NCBI GenBank assembly: GCA_020637515.1
Contig: JACKKG010000002.1
Coordinates: forward strand, 102,985-166,984
Source of the DNA: Rhodobacter sp.
GTDB taxonomy: Bacteria; Pseudomonadota; Alphaproteobacteria; Rhodobacterales; Rhodobacteraceae
Direction: 5' to 3'
DNA length: 64,000 nucleotides
Numbering within the stretch: the first letter of the stretch is position 1; each line of letters begins with the position of its first letter. Shown in pieces: positions 16,466 through 24,327 of this stretch. The notes below the pieces were generated by a model. That model did not search any database, had not been told where the DNA came from, and worked only from the letters and a program-made list of their open reading frames with translations. A program made the translations under genes and the position numbers.

Positions 16466-17967
16466 ACGCCCCCCACTTGCCCGAAGTCGCCCAGCGCGCC
16501 GTCGCCGCCTTTCTGAACCGCGACGGGCGGCTTTTCGTCGATGGCGCCTGGACCGCGGCGCACGAGGGCGGCCTGTTGACGACCGAGGACCCGGCGACCG
16601 GCCAACCCCTGACCCGTTTCGCCCGGGGCACCGCCGCCGACATCGACCGCGCCGTAGGCGCCGCGCGACGGGCGCTGGACGAAGGCCCCTGGCCCGGGAC
16701 CCCGCCCCGCGAACGCGCCCGCCTGTTGCGGCGCCTGGCCGATCTGGTGACGCGCGACGCCGAGATGCTGGCGCTTCTCGAATCCCGCGACAACGGCAAG
16801 CCCTATGGCGTGGCGCGCGCCTTTGACATCAACCTCGCCATCGAGGGGCTGCACTACAACGCCGGCTGGGCCACCAAGATCACCGGCGAGACGCTGCCCG
16901 ATTCCCTGCCCGGCGAATGGCACACCTATACCTTGCGCGAACCGGTCGGCGTGGCCGGGCTGATCGTGCCGTGGAACGTGCCCTTTACCATGGCGGTGGC
17001 GAAACTGGCCCCGGCCATCGCGGCGGGCTGCACCGTGGTGCTGAAGCCCGCCGAACAGACGCCGCTGACGACGATCCGCCTGGTCGAACTGTGCGAAGAG
17101 GCCGGCTTCCCTCCGGGGGTCGTCAATCTGGTCACCGGCCTGGGGTCCGAGGCCGGCGCGGCGCTGGTCGCCCACCCCGGCGTGGACAAGGTGTCCTTCA
17201 CCGGATCGACGGCGACGGGGCGGGCGATCCTGACGGCGGCCGCGGGGAATTTCAAACGGGTCTCGCTGGAACTGGGGGGCAAGTCGCCGACCCTCATCCT
17301 GCCCGACGCCGACCTTGCGCAAGCGATCCCGGCCGCGGCCATGGGGATCTTTGCCAACACCGGGCAGGTCTGCGCGGCGGGCTCGCGGCTGTTCGCCCAC
17401 GAGGCGGTGTTCGACAAGGTGGTCGAAGGCGTCGCCCGCATAGCCGAAGGGCTACGCCTGGGGCCGGGAACGGCACCGGACAGCGACCTCGGCCCCGTCA
17501 TCTCGCAGACCCAGCTCGACCGGGTTCTGGGCTATGTCGAGAGCGGATCGCGGGCCGGCGCGCGGCTGGTCACCGGTGGACACAAGGCGCGCGAACAGGG
17601 GTATTTCGTCGCGCCCACGGTCTTTGTCGATACCAGCCCGGACATGGCGATCATGCGCGAAGAGATCTTTGGCCCGGTCCTTTGCGCCAGCCGCTTTGGC
17701 GATGACGCGGATGTGGCGCAGCTTGCAAGGGCCGCAAATTCCACGGAATACGGACTTTCGGCCTCGATCTGGACGCGCGACCTGTCCCGGGCCCACCGGC
17801 TGGCCCGCCGCATCCGCTCGGGCACGGTCAAGGTCAATGCAGGGCCCGCGCTGGACGCGGCGCTGCCCTTTGGCGGCATGAAGAACTCGGGTTGGGGACG
17901 CGAGAACGGCAAGGAGGGGGTCCTGGCCTTCACCGAGCTGAAGACGGTGGCGATGAAACTCGCCTGA
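16462..17967 (+). CDS. NAD(P)-dependent aldehyde dehydrogenase
   Basis: A 501-aa ALDH superfamily enzyme. The general-base Glu is in LELGGKSP, the nucleophile Cys in NTGQVCAAG, and the cofactor-binding GSTATGR is present. The central region (VAGLIVPWNVPF, KPAEQTPLT) is of the betaine/aromatic aldehyde type. It starts by ATGA overlap with the GMC gene and should oxidise that enzyme's aldehyde product. The next operon has its own regulatory site 27 bp after the stop, so this pair is likely a separate transcription unit. Confidence 0.9.
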   Translation: MNAPHLPEVAQRAVAAFLNRDGRLFVDGAWTAAHEGGLLTTEDPATGQPLTRFARGTAADIDRAVGAARRALDEGPWPGTPPRERARLLRRLADLVTRDAEMLALLESRDNGKPYGVARAFDINLAIEGLHYNAGWATKITGETLPDSLPGEWHTYTLREPVGVAGLIVPWNVPFTMAVAKLAPAIAAGCTVVLKPAEQTPLTTIRLVELCEEAGFPPGVVNLVTGLGSEAGAALVAHPGVDKVSFTGSTATGRAILTAAAGNFKRVSLELGGKSPTLILPDADLAQAIPAAAMGIFANTGQVCAAGSRLFAHEAVFDKVVEGVARIAEGLRLGPGTAPDSDLGPVISQTQLDRVLGYVESGSRAGARLVTGGHKAREQGYFVAPTVFVDTSPDMAIMREEIFGPVLCASRFGDDADVAQLARAANSTEYGLSASIWTRDLSRAHRLARRIRSGTVKVNAGPALDAALPFGGMKNSGWGRENGKEGVLAFTELKTVAMKLA

Positions 17968-17993
17968 CGCGGCGGGGGTGGTAAGCGAAACGC

Positions 17994-18024
17994 TACACCC
18001 TCGATAGCCCGCTGATGTGTTGCC
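17994..18024 (+). promoter_or_regulatory. Island operator motif, copy 1 (extradiol dioxygenase operon)
   Basis: Read on the plus strand: TACACC, 3 nt, GATAG, 5 nt, TGA, 3 nt, GTTGCC. The same elements with identical spacing occur at 24135 and 31156. The left part (CTACACC to GATAG) has the LysR-type T-N11-A form with CTA/TAG ends. A small palindrome AGCG-AAA-CGCT lies directly upstream. It is 83 nt before the GTG of the dioxygenase gene. Confidence 0.7.
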
Positions 18025-18106
18025 ACGGCGGGCGGCAGCGGCCGAAAATGGAACAGCAAGCCGCCGGGCCCTGGCTGTCCGGCGCGACCAACAGAAGGAG
18101 ATTGCC

Positions 18107-19099
18107 GTGTCGAAAATCGTTCTGGGGCTCGCCACCTCGCATTCGCCGATGCTGCTGGCGAAGGACGAGGAACTGCCCCGACTGGTCGAACGCGATCAGG
18201 CGGACATGCTGCCTTTCCGCGACGAGGACGGGAATCGCATCAAATACGCCCAGGTGCTGGAACGCGCCGATCCCGCCATCGCCGCCAAGGCCACGCCCGA
18301 AAAGATGCTGGAACGGGCCGCCCAGTGCCGCGCGGCGACCAGGCGCCTGGCCCAGGACCTGGAGGCCGCCAACCTGGACGCGCTGATCATCATCGGCGAC
18401 GACCAGAACGAGATGTTCACAGCCAAGAACCGGCCCAGCCTGGCGATCTACCACGGCGATACCGCCGTCAACGCCTGGCCGCCGGACATGACCGGCATGA
18501 TGGACTGGTTGGTCGAACTGCGCTCGCGCTTCTACGCGCAGCCGTCAAAGACCTATCCCGCCGACAGCGCGCTGGCGCTGCACGTCATCGAACACATGAC
18601 CGAAAACGGCTTTGACGTGGGCGCGGTCAGCGAATACCCGCATGGCGCGGGCGAAGGGCACGCCTTTGCCTATGTTCACAGCTACATCATGAACGAAGAC
18701 AGGCCGATCCCGGTGGTGCCGGTGCTGCTGAACACGTTCTACAAGCCGAACCAGGTGACGCCGCAGCGGGCGCTGGCCATCGGCAAGGCGATCCGCGCCG
18801 CGGTCGAGGCCGTGCCGGGCGACAAGCGGATCGGCATCATCGCATCGGGCGGCCTGAGCCATTTCATGGTTGACGAGGTTTTCGACGCCAGGATCATCAA
18901 GGCCCTGAAGGAAAAGAACGAAAAGGACCTGCTGTCGCTGCATCGCAAGAACTATATCGACGGCACCTCCGAGACGTTGAACTGGATCTGCGTCCATGGC
19001 GCGGTCGGGGACCTGCCCGTGGACTGGCTGGAGTATGTTCCGGGCTATCGCTCGCCCGCCGGCACCGGCGTGGGTCTTGCCTTTGCCAAATGGGCCTGA
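18107..19099 (+). CDS. LigB-type (class III) extradiol aromatic ring-cleavage dioxygenase
   Basis: A 330-aa non-haem Fe(II) dioxygenase of the LigB superfamily that opens a catecholic ring. The start is the GTG at 18107, behind a near-perfect AGAAGGAG; the frame is open further upstream without such a site. The N-terminal SHSP gives metal ligand His12, numbered as in LigB. GGLSH gives the probable catalytic His252, and SETLNW the probable ligand Glu289. Where LigB has its second His ligand (NDH), this protein has GDDQNE (Gln100). With a 4-oxalomesaconate hydratase and aldolase-like genes behind it, a gallate- or protocatechuate-type substrate is likely. It is the first gene of a six-gene operon. 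Confidence 0.82.
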   Translation: MSKIVLGLATSHSPMLLAKDEELPRLVERDQADMLPFRDEDGNRIKYAQVLERADPAIAAKATPEKMLERAAQCRAATRRLAQDLEAANLDALIIIGDDQNEMFTAKNRPSLAIYHGDTAVNAWPPDMTGMMDWLVELRSRFYAQPSKTYPADSALALHVIEHMTENGFDVGAVSEYPHGAGEGHAFAYVHSYIMNEDRPIPVVPVLLNTFYKPNQVTPQRALAIGKAIRAAVEAVPGDKRIGIIASGGLSHFMVDEVFDARIIKALKEKNEKDLLSLHRKNYIDGTSETLNWICVHGAVGDLPVDWLEYVPGYRSPAGTGVGLAFAKWA

Positions 19100-19102
19100 G
19101 CC

Positions 19103-19753
19103 ATGAGCAGTCTGACCGAACGGCTGGCCGCGCTGGATACCTGTGTGCTGTCCGACGCGCTTGACGCGCTGGGCGTCACCGGCGTTGCCGAGGGGCTGAA
19201 CCGCCTCGCCACCACCCGCAAGGTCGCGGGCCGGGTGATGACCGTCAAACTCGAGGAAGCGCGGGGCCGGACGGCGCCTCGCCACCTGTGCACGGCGGCG
19301 GTAGACGCCGCCGCGCCCGGCGACGTGATCGTGGTGGAACACCACGCGCGCGCGGATTGTGCCGGCTGGGGCGGCATCCTGTCAAAGGCGGCGGCGTTGA
19401 AGGGGCTGTCGGGCACCATCATCGACGGCATGGCCCGCGACATCGACGAGGCCGAGCAGTTCGGCTACCCGGTCTTTGGCAAGGGCGGCATCCCCCGCAC
19501 CGCCCGGGGCCGGATCATCGAGACGGAATACGCGACCCCGATCACGGTGGACGGGATCACCGTCACTCCGGGCGATTACGTTCTGGCGGATGGAACCGGC
19601 GTGGTCTTTGTCCCCGCCGCCCGCGCCGAAGAGATCGTCGCCAAGGCCGAAAGCCTGCAAGCGCGCGAGGCGGCAATGATCGCGGCGCTGGAGCGCGGGT
19701 TGAAGGTCTCGGACGTGATGGCCGGGACCTACGAACGGATGCTTGAGTCATGA
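19103..19753 (+). CDS. RraA-family protein 1 (aldolase-like)
   Basis: A 216-aa member of the RraA / HMG-CHA aldolase superfamily. The substrate- and metal-binding DGMARD motif is present. In bona fide 4-hydroxy-4-methyl-2-oxoglutarate / 4-carboxy-4-hydroxy-2-oxoadipate (CHA) aldolases an acidic residue lies 21 positions before the Arg; here that position is Gly (WGGILS). It may therefore be a decarboxylase, an isomerase or a non-catalytic paralogue. It starts 3 bp after the dioxygenase and overlaps the next gene by 4 bp. Confidence 0.8.
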   Translation: MSSLTERLAALDTCVLSDALDALGVTGVAEGLNRLATTRKVAGRVMTVKLEEARGRTAPRHLCTAAVDAAAPGDVIVVEHHARADCAGWGGILSKAAALKGLSGTIIDGMARDIDEAEQFGYPVFGKGGIPRTARGRIIETEYATPITVDGITVTPGDYVLADGTGVVFVPAARAEEIVAKAESLQAREAAMIAALERGLKVSDVMAGTYERMLES

Positions 19754-20367
19754 GCAGCCCGGGCACCGCCTCGCTGTTCGAGGCCAGCACCCACCGGGGC
19801 GCCCTGCCCTCGGCCATCGCGGCGATCTGGCCCGGGGCGCAGGTCACGGGCCGGGCGCTGACCGTGCAGTCGCCGCCGGCGGACAACCTGTGGCTGCATC
19901 ACGCGATCTACCGGGCGCAGCCGGGCGACGTGCTGGTCGTGCAGTGTTCCGGCCATCACGAGGCCGGCTACTGGGGTGAGATCATGACGGTCGCCGCCCA
20001 GGTCCGGGGCCTCGCCGGGCTGGTGATCGACGGCGGCGTCCGCGACCGCGACGCGATCGCCGCGCTGCGCTTTCCGGTCTTTGCGCGGACGCTGTGCATC
20101 CGCGGCACCGGCAAGTCGCCCACCGCGCGCGGCGCGATCGGCGGCCCGGTCACCATCGGCGCCGTCACCGTCGAAACCGGCGATCTGATCGTCGCCGACG
20201 CGGACGGGGTCATCGCGCTACGGCCCGACGAGGCCGAGGCGACCCTGGCGCGCGCGCGCCAGCGCGACGCCAGGGAACAGGCCATCCTGACCCGGCTCAG
20301 GGCCGGCGAGACGACGCTCGCCATCTACGACCTCCCCCAGGCGGGGCAACAAGGACCGAGAGAATGA
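19750..20367 (+). CDS. RraA-family protein 2 (aldolase-like)
   Basis: A 205-aa RraA/aldolase homologue with DGGVRD and a Glu at the acidic position 21 residues before the Arg (WGEIMT). The N-terminal part is shorter than in the other two copies and starts SLFEASTHRGALP. The ATG overlaps the previous stop (ATGA), and its own stop overlaps the hydratase start, so the three are translationally linked. It is a plausible oxaloacetate decarboxylase or CHA aldolase; the substrate is not determined. Confidence 0.78.
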   Translation: MSSPGTASLFEASTHRGALPSAIAAIWPGAQVTGRALTVQSPPADNLWLHHAIYRAQPGDVLVVQCSGHHEAGYWGEIMTVAAQVRGLAGLVIDGGVRDRDAIAALRFPVFARTLCIRGTGKSPTARGAIGGPVTIGAVTVETGDLIVADADGVIALRPDEAEATLARARQRDAREQAILTRLRAGETTLAIYDLPQAGQQGPRE

Positions 20368-21353
20368 AGATCATCGACACCCACGCCCATGCGGTCTTTC
20401 CGGGCGCGATCAACGGCTATGTGGCCGATCTGGTCGCCAGCCGCGCCAACCCCACCACTGGCGGCCCGCGCACCCCCGTGACCGACGAGATGCTGCGCGA
20501 GCCCATGGCCAGGCATGTCGCCGCCATGGACAAGGTCGGCACGGATGTGCAGATCATCTCGCCCCGGCCCTTCATGCAGCTTCATTCAGTCGATCCGGCG
20601 GCGGTGACGCAAGCCTGGGTGCGCTACAACAACAACGCCATCGCCAGGCAGGTCGCCATGTTCCCCGACCGCATCAAAGGCATGGCGGGCCTTCCGCAGC
20701 ACCGCAACCTGGACCTGGCCCCGGTGATCGAGGAACTGGAACGCGCGGTCAGCGAGCTGGGCTTCATCGGCTGCCTGCTGAACCCCGATCCGGGCGAAGG
20801 CGGGCAGTTGCCTCCGCCCGGCCTGGGCGACAAATACTGGTATCCGCTTTATGAAAAGCTGGTCGAGCTGGACGTGCCGGCGCTGGTGCATTCGGCCTCG
20901 TCGCAGCACCCGCGTGAAAGCTACACGCTCAAATTCATCAACGAAGAGAGCATCGCCACGATCAGCCTGATCGAAAGCACCGTGTTCGAGGATTTCCCGA
21001 CGCTGAAGATCATCGTGCCGCACGGTGGCGGCGCGATCCCCTATCAGATGGGCCGGTTCCATTCCTGGTCGATCCGCCGCAAGCAGGAAAGCCTGTTTCT
21101 GGAACGGCTGGGCAAGATCTGGTTCGACACGACGCTGTATTCGGAACAGGCGCTGCGCCTGCTGTTCGAGGTGATGGGCACCGACCGGCTGGTCTTTGGC
21201 ACGGAACGCCCGGGCACCGGCACCGCGGCCAATCCCGCCACGGGCCGCGATTTCGACGACATCAAGCCCGTGGTGCAGTCGCTGCTGGACGAGGCCGGCC
21301 AAAGGGCGGTGTTCCAGGACAATGCCGTGAAACTGTTCGGGGATTGCTTCTGA
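20364..21353 (+). CDS. ligJ: 4-oxalomesaconate hydratase-like amidohydrolase
   Basis: A 329-aa amidohydrolase-superfamily protein. The metal-site residues are His7 and His9 (DTHAH), His176 (LVHSAS), His220 (PHGGG) and Glu281 (FGTERPG). From memory, LigJ uses His6, His8, His178, His223 and Glu284, an almost constant offset; the Glu in place of the usual Asp is a LigJ hallmark against ACMSD-type decarboxylases. LigJ hydrates 4-oxalomesaconate to 4-carboxy-4-hydroxy-2-oxoadipate. The gene sits between aldolase-like genes, exactly where the pathway needs it. I chose the ATG at 20364; the longer open frame upstream is antisense-like. Confidence 0.75.
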   Translation: MKIIDTHAHAVFPGAINGYVADLVASRANPTTGGPRTPVTDEMLREPMARHVAAMDKVGTDVQIISPRPFMQLHSVDPAAVTQAWVRYNNNAIARQVAMFPDRIKGMAGLPQHRNLDLAPVIEELERAVSELGFIGCLLNPDPGEGGQLPPPGLGDKYWYPLYEKLVELDVPALVHSASSQHPRESYTLKFINEESIATISLIESTVFEDFPTLKIIVPHGGGAIPYQMGRFHSWSIRRKQESLFLERLGKIWFDTTLYSEQALRLLFEVMGTDRLVFGTERPGTGTAANPATGRDFDDIKPVVQSLLDEAGQRAVFQDNAVKLFGDCF

Positions 21354-22009
21354 TGGATGCCGCCGTCGCTCGCGCCGCCGCCCTCGACACCGCGACACTG
21401 TCCGACGCCTTGGACAAGTTGGCGATCCTCGGCCAATGCTACCGCGTGTCGCCGCGTGACCCCGGGTTCCGCATGACCGGCCGCGCCTTTACCGTGCTCT
21501 ACGCCCCGGCCGCCAAGCCGGCGGGGACGGTGGGCGACTACATCGACCGCGTGCAGCCCGGCGAGGTTGTGGTGCTGGACAACGCCGGCCGGGACGATTG
21601 CACGGTCTGGGGGGACATCCTGACCGAACTCGCCTCGATCAAGGGGATCGCGGGGACGGTGATCGATGGGATCTGCCGCGACAGCGCGGTCTGCGTGGAC
21701 CTGGGCTATCCGGTCTTTTCCCGCGGCGCCTGGATGCGCACCGGCAAGGACCGGGTGCAGGTCGAAGCCGAACAGGTTCCGGTCACCGTGGGCGGTGCCC
21801 GCGTGGCGCCGGGCGACATCCTCAGGGGGGACCGCGACGGCGTGGTCGTCATCCCGCGCGCCCATGAAGAGGCGGTCCTGGCCGCCGCCGAAGCCATCGC
21901 GCGTGCCGAAGAGGGCATCCGCGACGCGGTGCGCGCCGGCCAGTCGATCACCGAGGCGCGCGCCGCCTTTGGCTATCACCGGCTGCAAAGCGTCGAGGGA
22001 CGCGACTGA
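21353..22009 (+). CDS. RraA-family protein 3, probable CHA/HMG aldolase
   Basis: A 218-aa RraA-superfamily protein. It keeps both features of the catalytic aldolases: DGICRD and an Asp 21 residues before the Arg (WGDILT), the D-X20-R-D pattern. It is thus the best of the three paralogues for cleaving 4-carboxy-4-hydroxy-2-oxoadipate to pyruvate and oxaloacetate. The ATG at 21353 overlaps the hydratase stop (TGATG). A TTG nine bases upstream is an alternative start. Confidence 0.82.
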   Translation: MDAAVARAAALDTATLSDALDKLAILGQCYRVSPRDPGFRMTGRAFTVLYAPAAKPAGTVGDYIDRVQPGEVVVLDNAGRDDCTVWGDILTELASIKGIAGTVIDGICRDSAVCVDLGYPVFSRGAWMRTGKDRVQVEAEQVPVTVGGARVAPGDILRGDRDGVVVIPRAHEEAVLAAAEAIARAEEGIRDAVRAGQSITEARAAFGYHRLQSVEGRD

Positions 22010-22011
22010 AC

Positions 22012-23187
22012 ATGCGGGACACGGCGCCGACCCGGGCGGCGCCTCCGCCCAACCTGCTGCTGGCGGCGCTGACCGCTTGCGGGCTGATGGCGCTGACCGC
22101 CTATGCCCCCGCCCTGCCGCGGATCGTGACCGACCTGCACGCCCCGCCGGCGCGGGTGCAATTGACCATGTCGCTCTATTTCCTGATTTTCGCGACCGGG
22201 CAATTGCTGGGCGGGCCGCTTTCGGACCGGCTGGGTCGCCGGCCGGTGGCGCTGGGCGGCATGGCGCTGTTCGCGACCGGCAGCCTGATCGGCGCCACCG
22301 CCGGCAGTCTCGAGTCGCTGCTGGCCGGGCGCATGTTGCAGGCGCTGGGCGGGGCAGCCGGGGCGATGCTGGCACGGGCGATCATCAAGGACGTCTTTCC
22401 CGCCGATCAGGTGGCGCGCGCTCTTACGCAGGTGGTGATGATCTCGGCGCTGGTGCCGATCGTGGCGCCGGTTCTGGGCGGCTATCTGGCCGACTGGCTG
22501 GGCTGGCGGTCGATCCTGTGGGTGCTGGGCGCCTATGGAACCGCGGTCTTCGCCGCGCTGGCGCTGCTCTATCGCGAGACGGCGCCGCCCGGCGCCCGGC
22601 GCCCGCTGGGTGCGTATCCCAGGATCTATCGCGGGCTCATCGGCAACCGGGCCTTCATGGGCTACACCCTGAACGCCGGCGCCTTTGCGGTCGCCTATTT
22701 CAGCTTTCTGTCGGGCATGCCCATCGCCTTGACCGCCGCCACAGGCATGGGCACCGCCGAATTCGGCCGCTGGTTCGCGCTGATGCCCGCCGCCTATCTG
22801 GCCGGCAACGCGCTCAGCTCGCGGTTGCTGCGCGTGCATGACGCCGCCCGCATGCTGCGCGCCGGCAGCCTGGTCAGCACGACGGGCGCGGCGGCGATGC
22901 TGGCCTGCTGGGCGGTCTTTCCGCCCGGCCCGGCGGCCGTGTTCCTGCCCGCCCTGCTGCTGACGGCCGGCCACGGGATGGCGATGAACAGCGCCACCGC
23001 GTTGTCGATGAACAGCGCCCCGGACAGCCCCGGCACGGCGGCGGCGCTGATGGGGGCGATCAACATGGCCTGCGCGGGGCTGGGGACGCTGCTGGTGGCG
23101 ACGCCTTCGGTCGGGGCGGTGGTCGCGATCGTCCTGGCTGCGCAGTCGGTGGCGCTGCTGCTGGCGACGGCGCGGCGGCGCGGCTGA
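22012..23187 (+). CDS. Bcr/CflA-type MFS transporter
   Basis: A 391-aa 12-helix major facilitator of the Bcr/CflA drug-resistance group. The family motif A (PLSDRLGRRPV) and LQALGGAAGAMLARAII (helices 4-5) are clear. It follows the third RraA gene by 2 bp and is the last gene of the dioxygenase operon. It is probably an exporter of a pathway substrate or toxic intermediate, although import cannot be excluded. Its stop directly abuts the end of the convergent LysR gene. Confidence 0.85.
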   Translation: MRDTAPTRAAPPPNLLLAALTACGLMALTAYAPALPRIVTDLHAPPARVQLTMSLYFLIFATGQLLGGPLSDRLGRRPVALGGMALFATGSLIGATAGSLESLLAGRMLQALGGAAGAMLARAIIKDVFPADQVARALTQVVMISALVPIVAPVLGGYLADWLGWRSILWVLGAYGTAVFAALALLYRETAPPGARRPLGAYPRIYRGLIGNRAFMGYTLNAGAFAVAYFSFLSGMPIALTAATGMGTAEFGRWFALMPAAYLAGNALSSRLLRVHDAARMLRAGSLVSTTGAAAMLACWAVFPPGPAAVFLPALLLTAGHGMAMNSATALSMNSAPDSPGTAAALMGAINMACAGLGTLLVATPSVGAVVAIVLAAQSVALLLATARRRG

Positions 23188-24099
23188 TCAGTCCTCGTCG
23201 TGGGGATAGGCGCGCAGGAAATCGATGAATTGCTTGGCGACCTTGCTCTGCCGCTTGTTCGAGGCAAAGGCGAAATGCACGTCCATCGCCATGGGCGGGG
23301 CCTCGACCGGGACCTTGACCAGCGACCCCGCCGCCACGTGCCGCGCCGCGATCCGGTCCAGCCCGCAAAACACACCAAGCCCCAGCATCACCAGCTCTTG
23401 CACGATGGTGCCTTCCTGGATCTGGTGCGTGGGCGCGAAATCGGTGATCCCGGCATCGGCCATCATGTTGATTTCCATCAGGCCGAACCGGCTTTCGCGC
23501 TTGGTCGAGATCAACGGATAGGACTTCAGCTCCTTGATGGACACGCTACCCATCCGGGCCAGCGGATGATCGGCGGCGCAATAGAAGGAAAAGCTCGCGC
23601 GGCCGATCCGTTCGGCGGCGAAATCGAGGATCTTCTCATAGGACATCAGGAACCCGAGGTCGGTGCGCTGCAACAGCACGTCCGAGACGGCGGTTTCGTA
23701 GCCGCCCACCTCGACCCGGAATTCGACATTGGGATTTTCCTGTGCATAGACCGCCATCGGTCGGCAAAGCCAGGACATCGCGACCGAGCGCTGGCAGGAA
23801 ATCAGCAGCGGCCGGCGGCTTTGCGGCGGCGTGTCCAGCAGCATGTCATCTTGCAGGCGGCGCGCCTGTTGCAGCAACTCCTGCCCGCGCTCATAGAGGC
23901 GTCGCCCCTGTTCGGTCAGGCTGGACACGGTGCCGCGGCGACGCTGGAACAACTCGCAGCGCATCATGTCTTCCAGCGCCCGAATGTGGTTCGAGACCGA
24001 CGGGTGGCTGATGTTCAGCTTGTCGGCGGCACCGACGAAACTGCCCGCATCGACCACCGCCAGGAACACTTCGAGCCGGCGAAACGTCAGGGGTATCAT
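23188..24099 (-). CDS. LysR-type transcriptional regulator 1
   Basis: A 303-aa LysR regulator. The N-terminal winged HTH has the recognition helix in SHPSVSNHIRALE, and a linker helix and an effector-binding domain follow. GGAGGAGGG precedes the ATG. It is transcribed away from the peptide-type ABC transporter, and the shared gap holds operator copy 2, so autoregulation plus activation of that operon is expected. It is clearly paralogous to the LysR at 38047: the HTH and the segments QRS/QRF, RTDLG and QIQEGT/QIQDGT correspond. The effector is unknown, probably an aromatic acid or its CoA ester. Confidence 0.92.
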   Translation of the reverse strand: MIPLTFRRLEVFLAVVDAGSFVGAADKLNISHPSVSNHIRALEDMMRCELFQRRRGTVSSLTEQGRRLYERGQELLQQARRLQDDMLLDTPPQSRRPLLISCQRSVAMSWLCRPMAVYAQENPNVEFRVEVGGYETAVSDVLLQRTDLGFLMSYEKILDFAAERIGRASFSFYCAADHPLARMGSVSIKELKSYPLISTKRESRFGLMEINMMADAGITDFAPTHQIQEGTIVQELVMLGLGVFCGLDRIAARHVAAGSLVKVPVEAPPMAMDVHFAFASNKRQSKVAKQFIDFLRAYPHDED

Positions 24100-24134
24100 G
24101 GGTCAGCCCTCCTCCGAAGCTGAAACCTTGAAAC

Positions 24135-24165
24135 TACACCTATGATAGTCACATGAGCCGTTGCA
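24135..24165 (+). promoter_or_regulatory. Island operator motif, copy 2 (LysR 1 / ABC transporter)
   Basis: TACACC, TAT, GATAG, TCACA, TGA, GCC, GTTGC: the same elements and spacing as at 17994 and 31156. The CTACACC-to-GATAG part is a T-N11-A dyad. It begins 36 bases upstream of the LysR 1 start on the other strand and ends about 160 bases before the ABC ATPase start. A LysR gene next to its own divergent target is the classic arrangement. Confidence 0.75.
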
Positions 24166-24327
24166 AGCCAAACTGCATCCGGTCTTTAGTCAGGCTGTAG
24201 GTTTGGGTTCCATCCCCGAGCCATCGGAAAAGGCCGTGCGCCGGTCTGCCAGAGGTGCCGGAATCCCGGGAACGGATGGGATCGCGCCGCGGCGCCCGGC
24301 GAGGCATCAGGGAGGGATGACTTGGGG

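Noticed and set aside
14834..17967. betA-betB (choline to glycine betaine)
   Set aside because: The family match is only at GMC/ALDH level; no betI, betC or choline transporter adjoins, and the neighbours are aromatic-degradation genes.
18013..18024. The TGA-N3-GTTGC end of the island motif as a sigma-54 -24/-12 promoter
   Set aside because: There is no GG at the required distance upstream of the GC in any of the three copies, and no sigma-54 activator gene is in the window.
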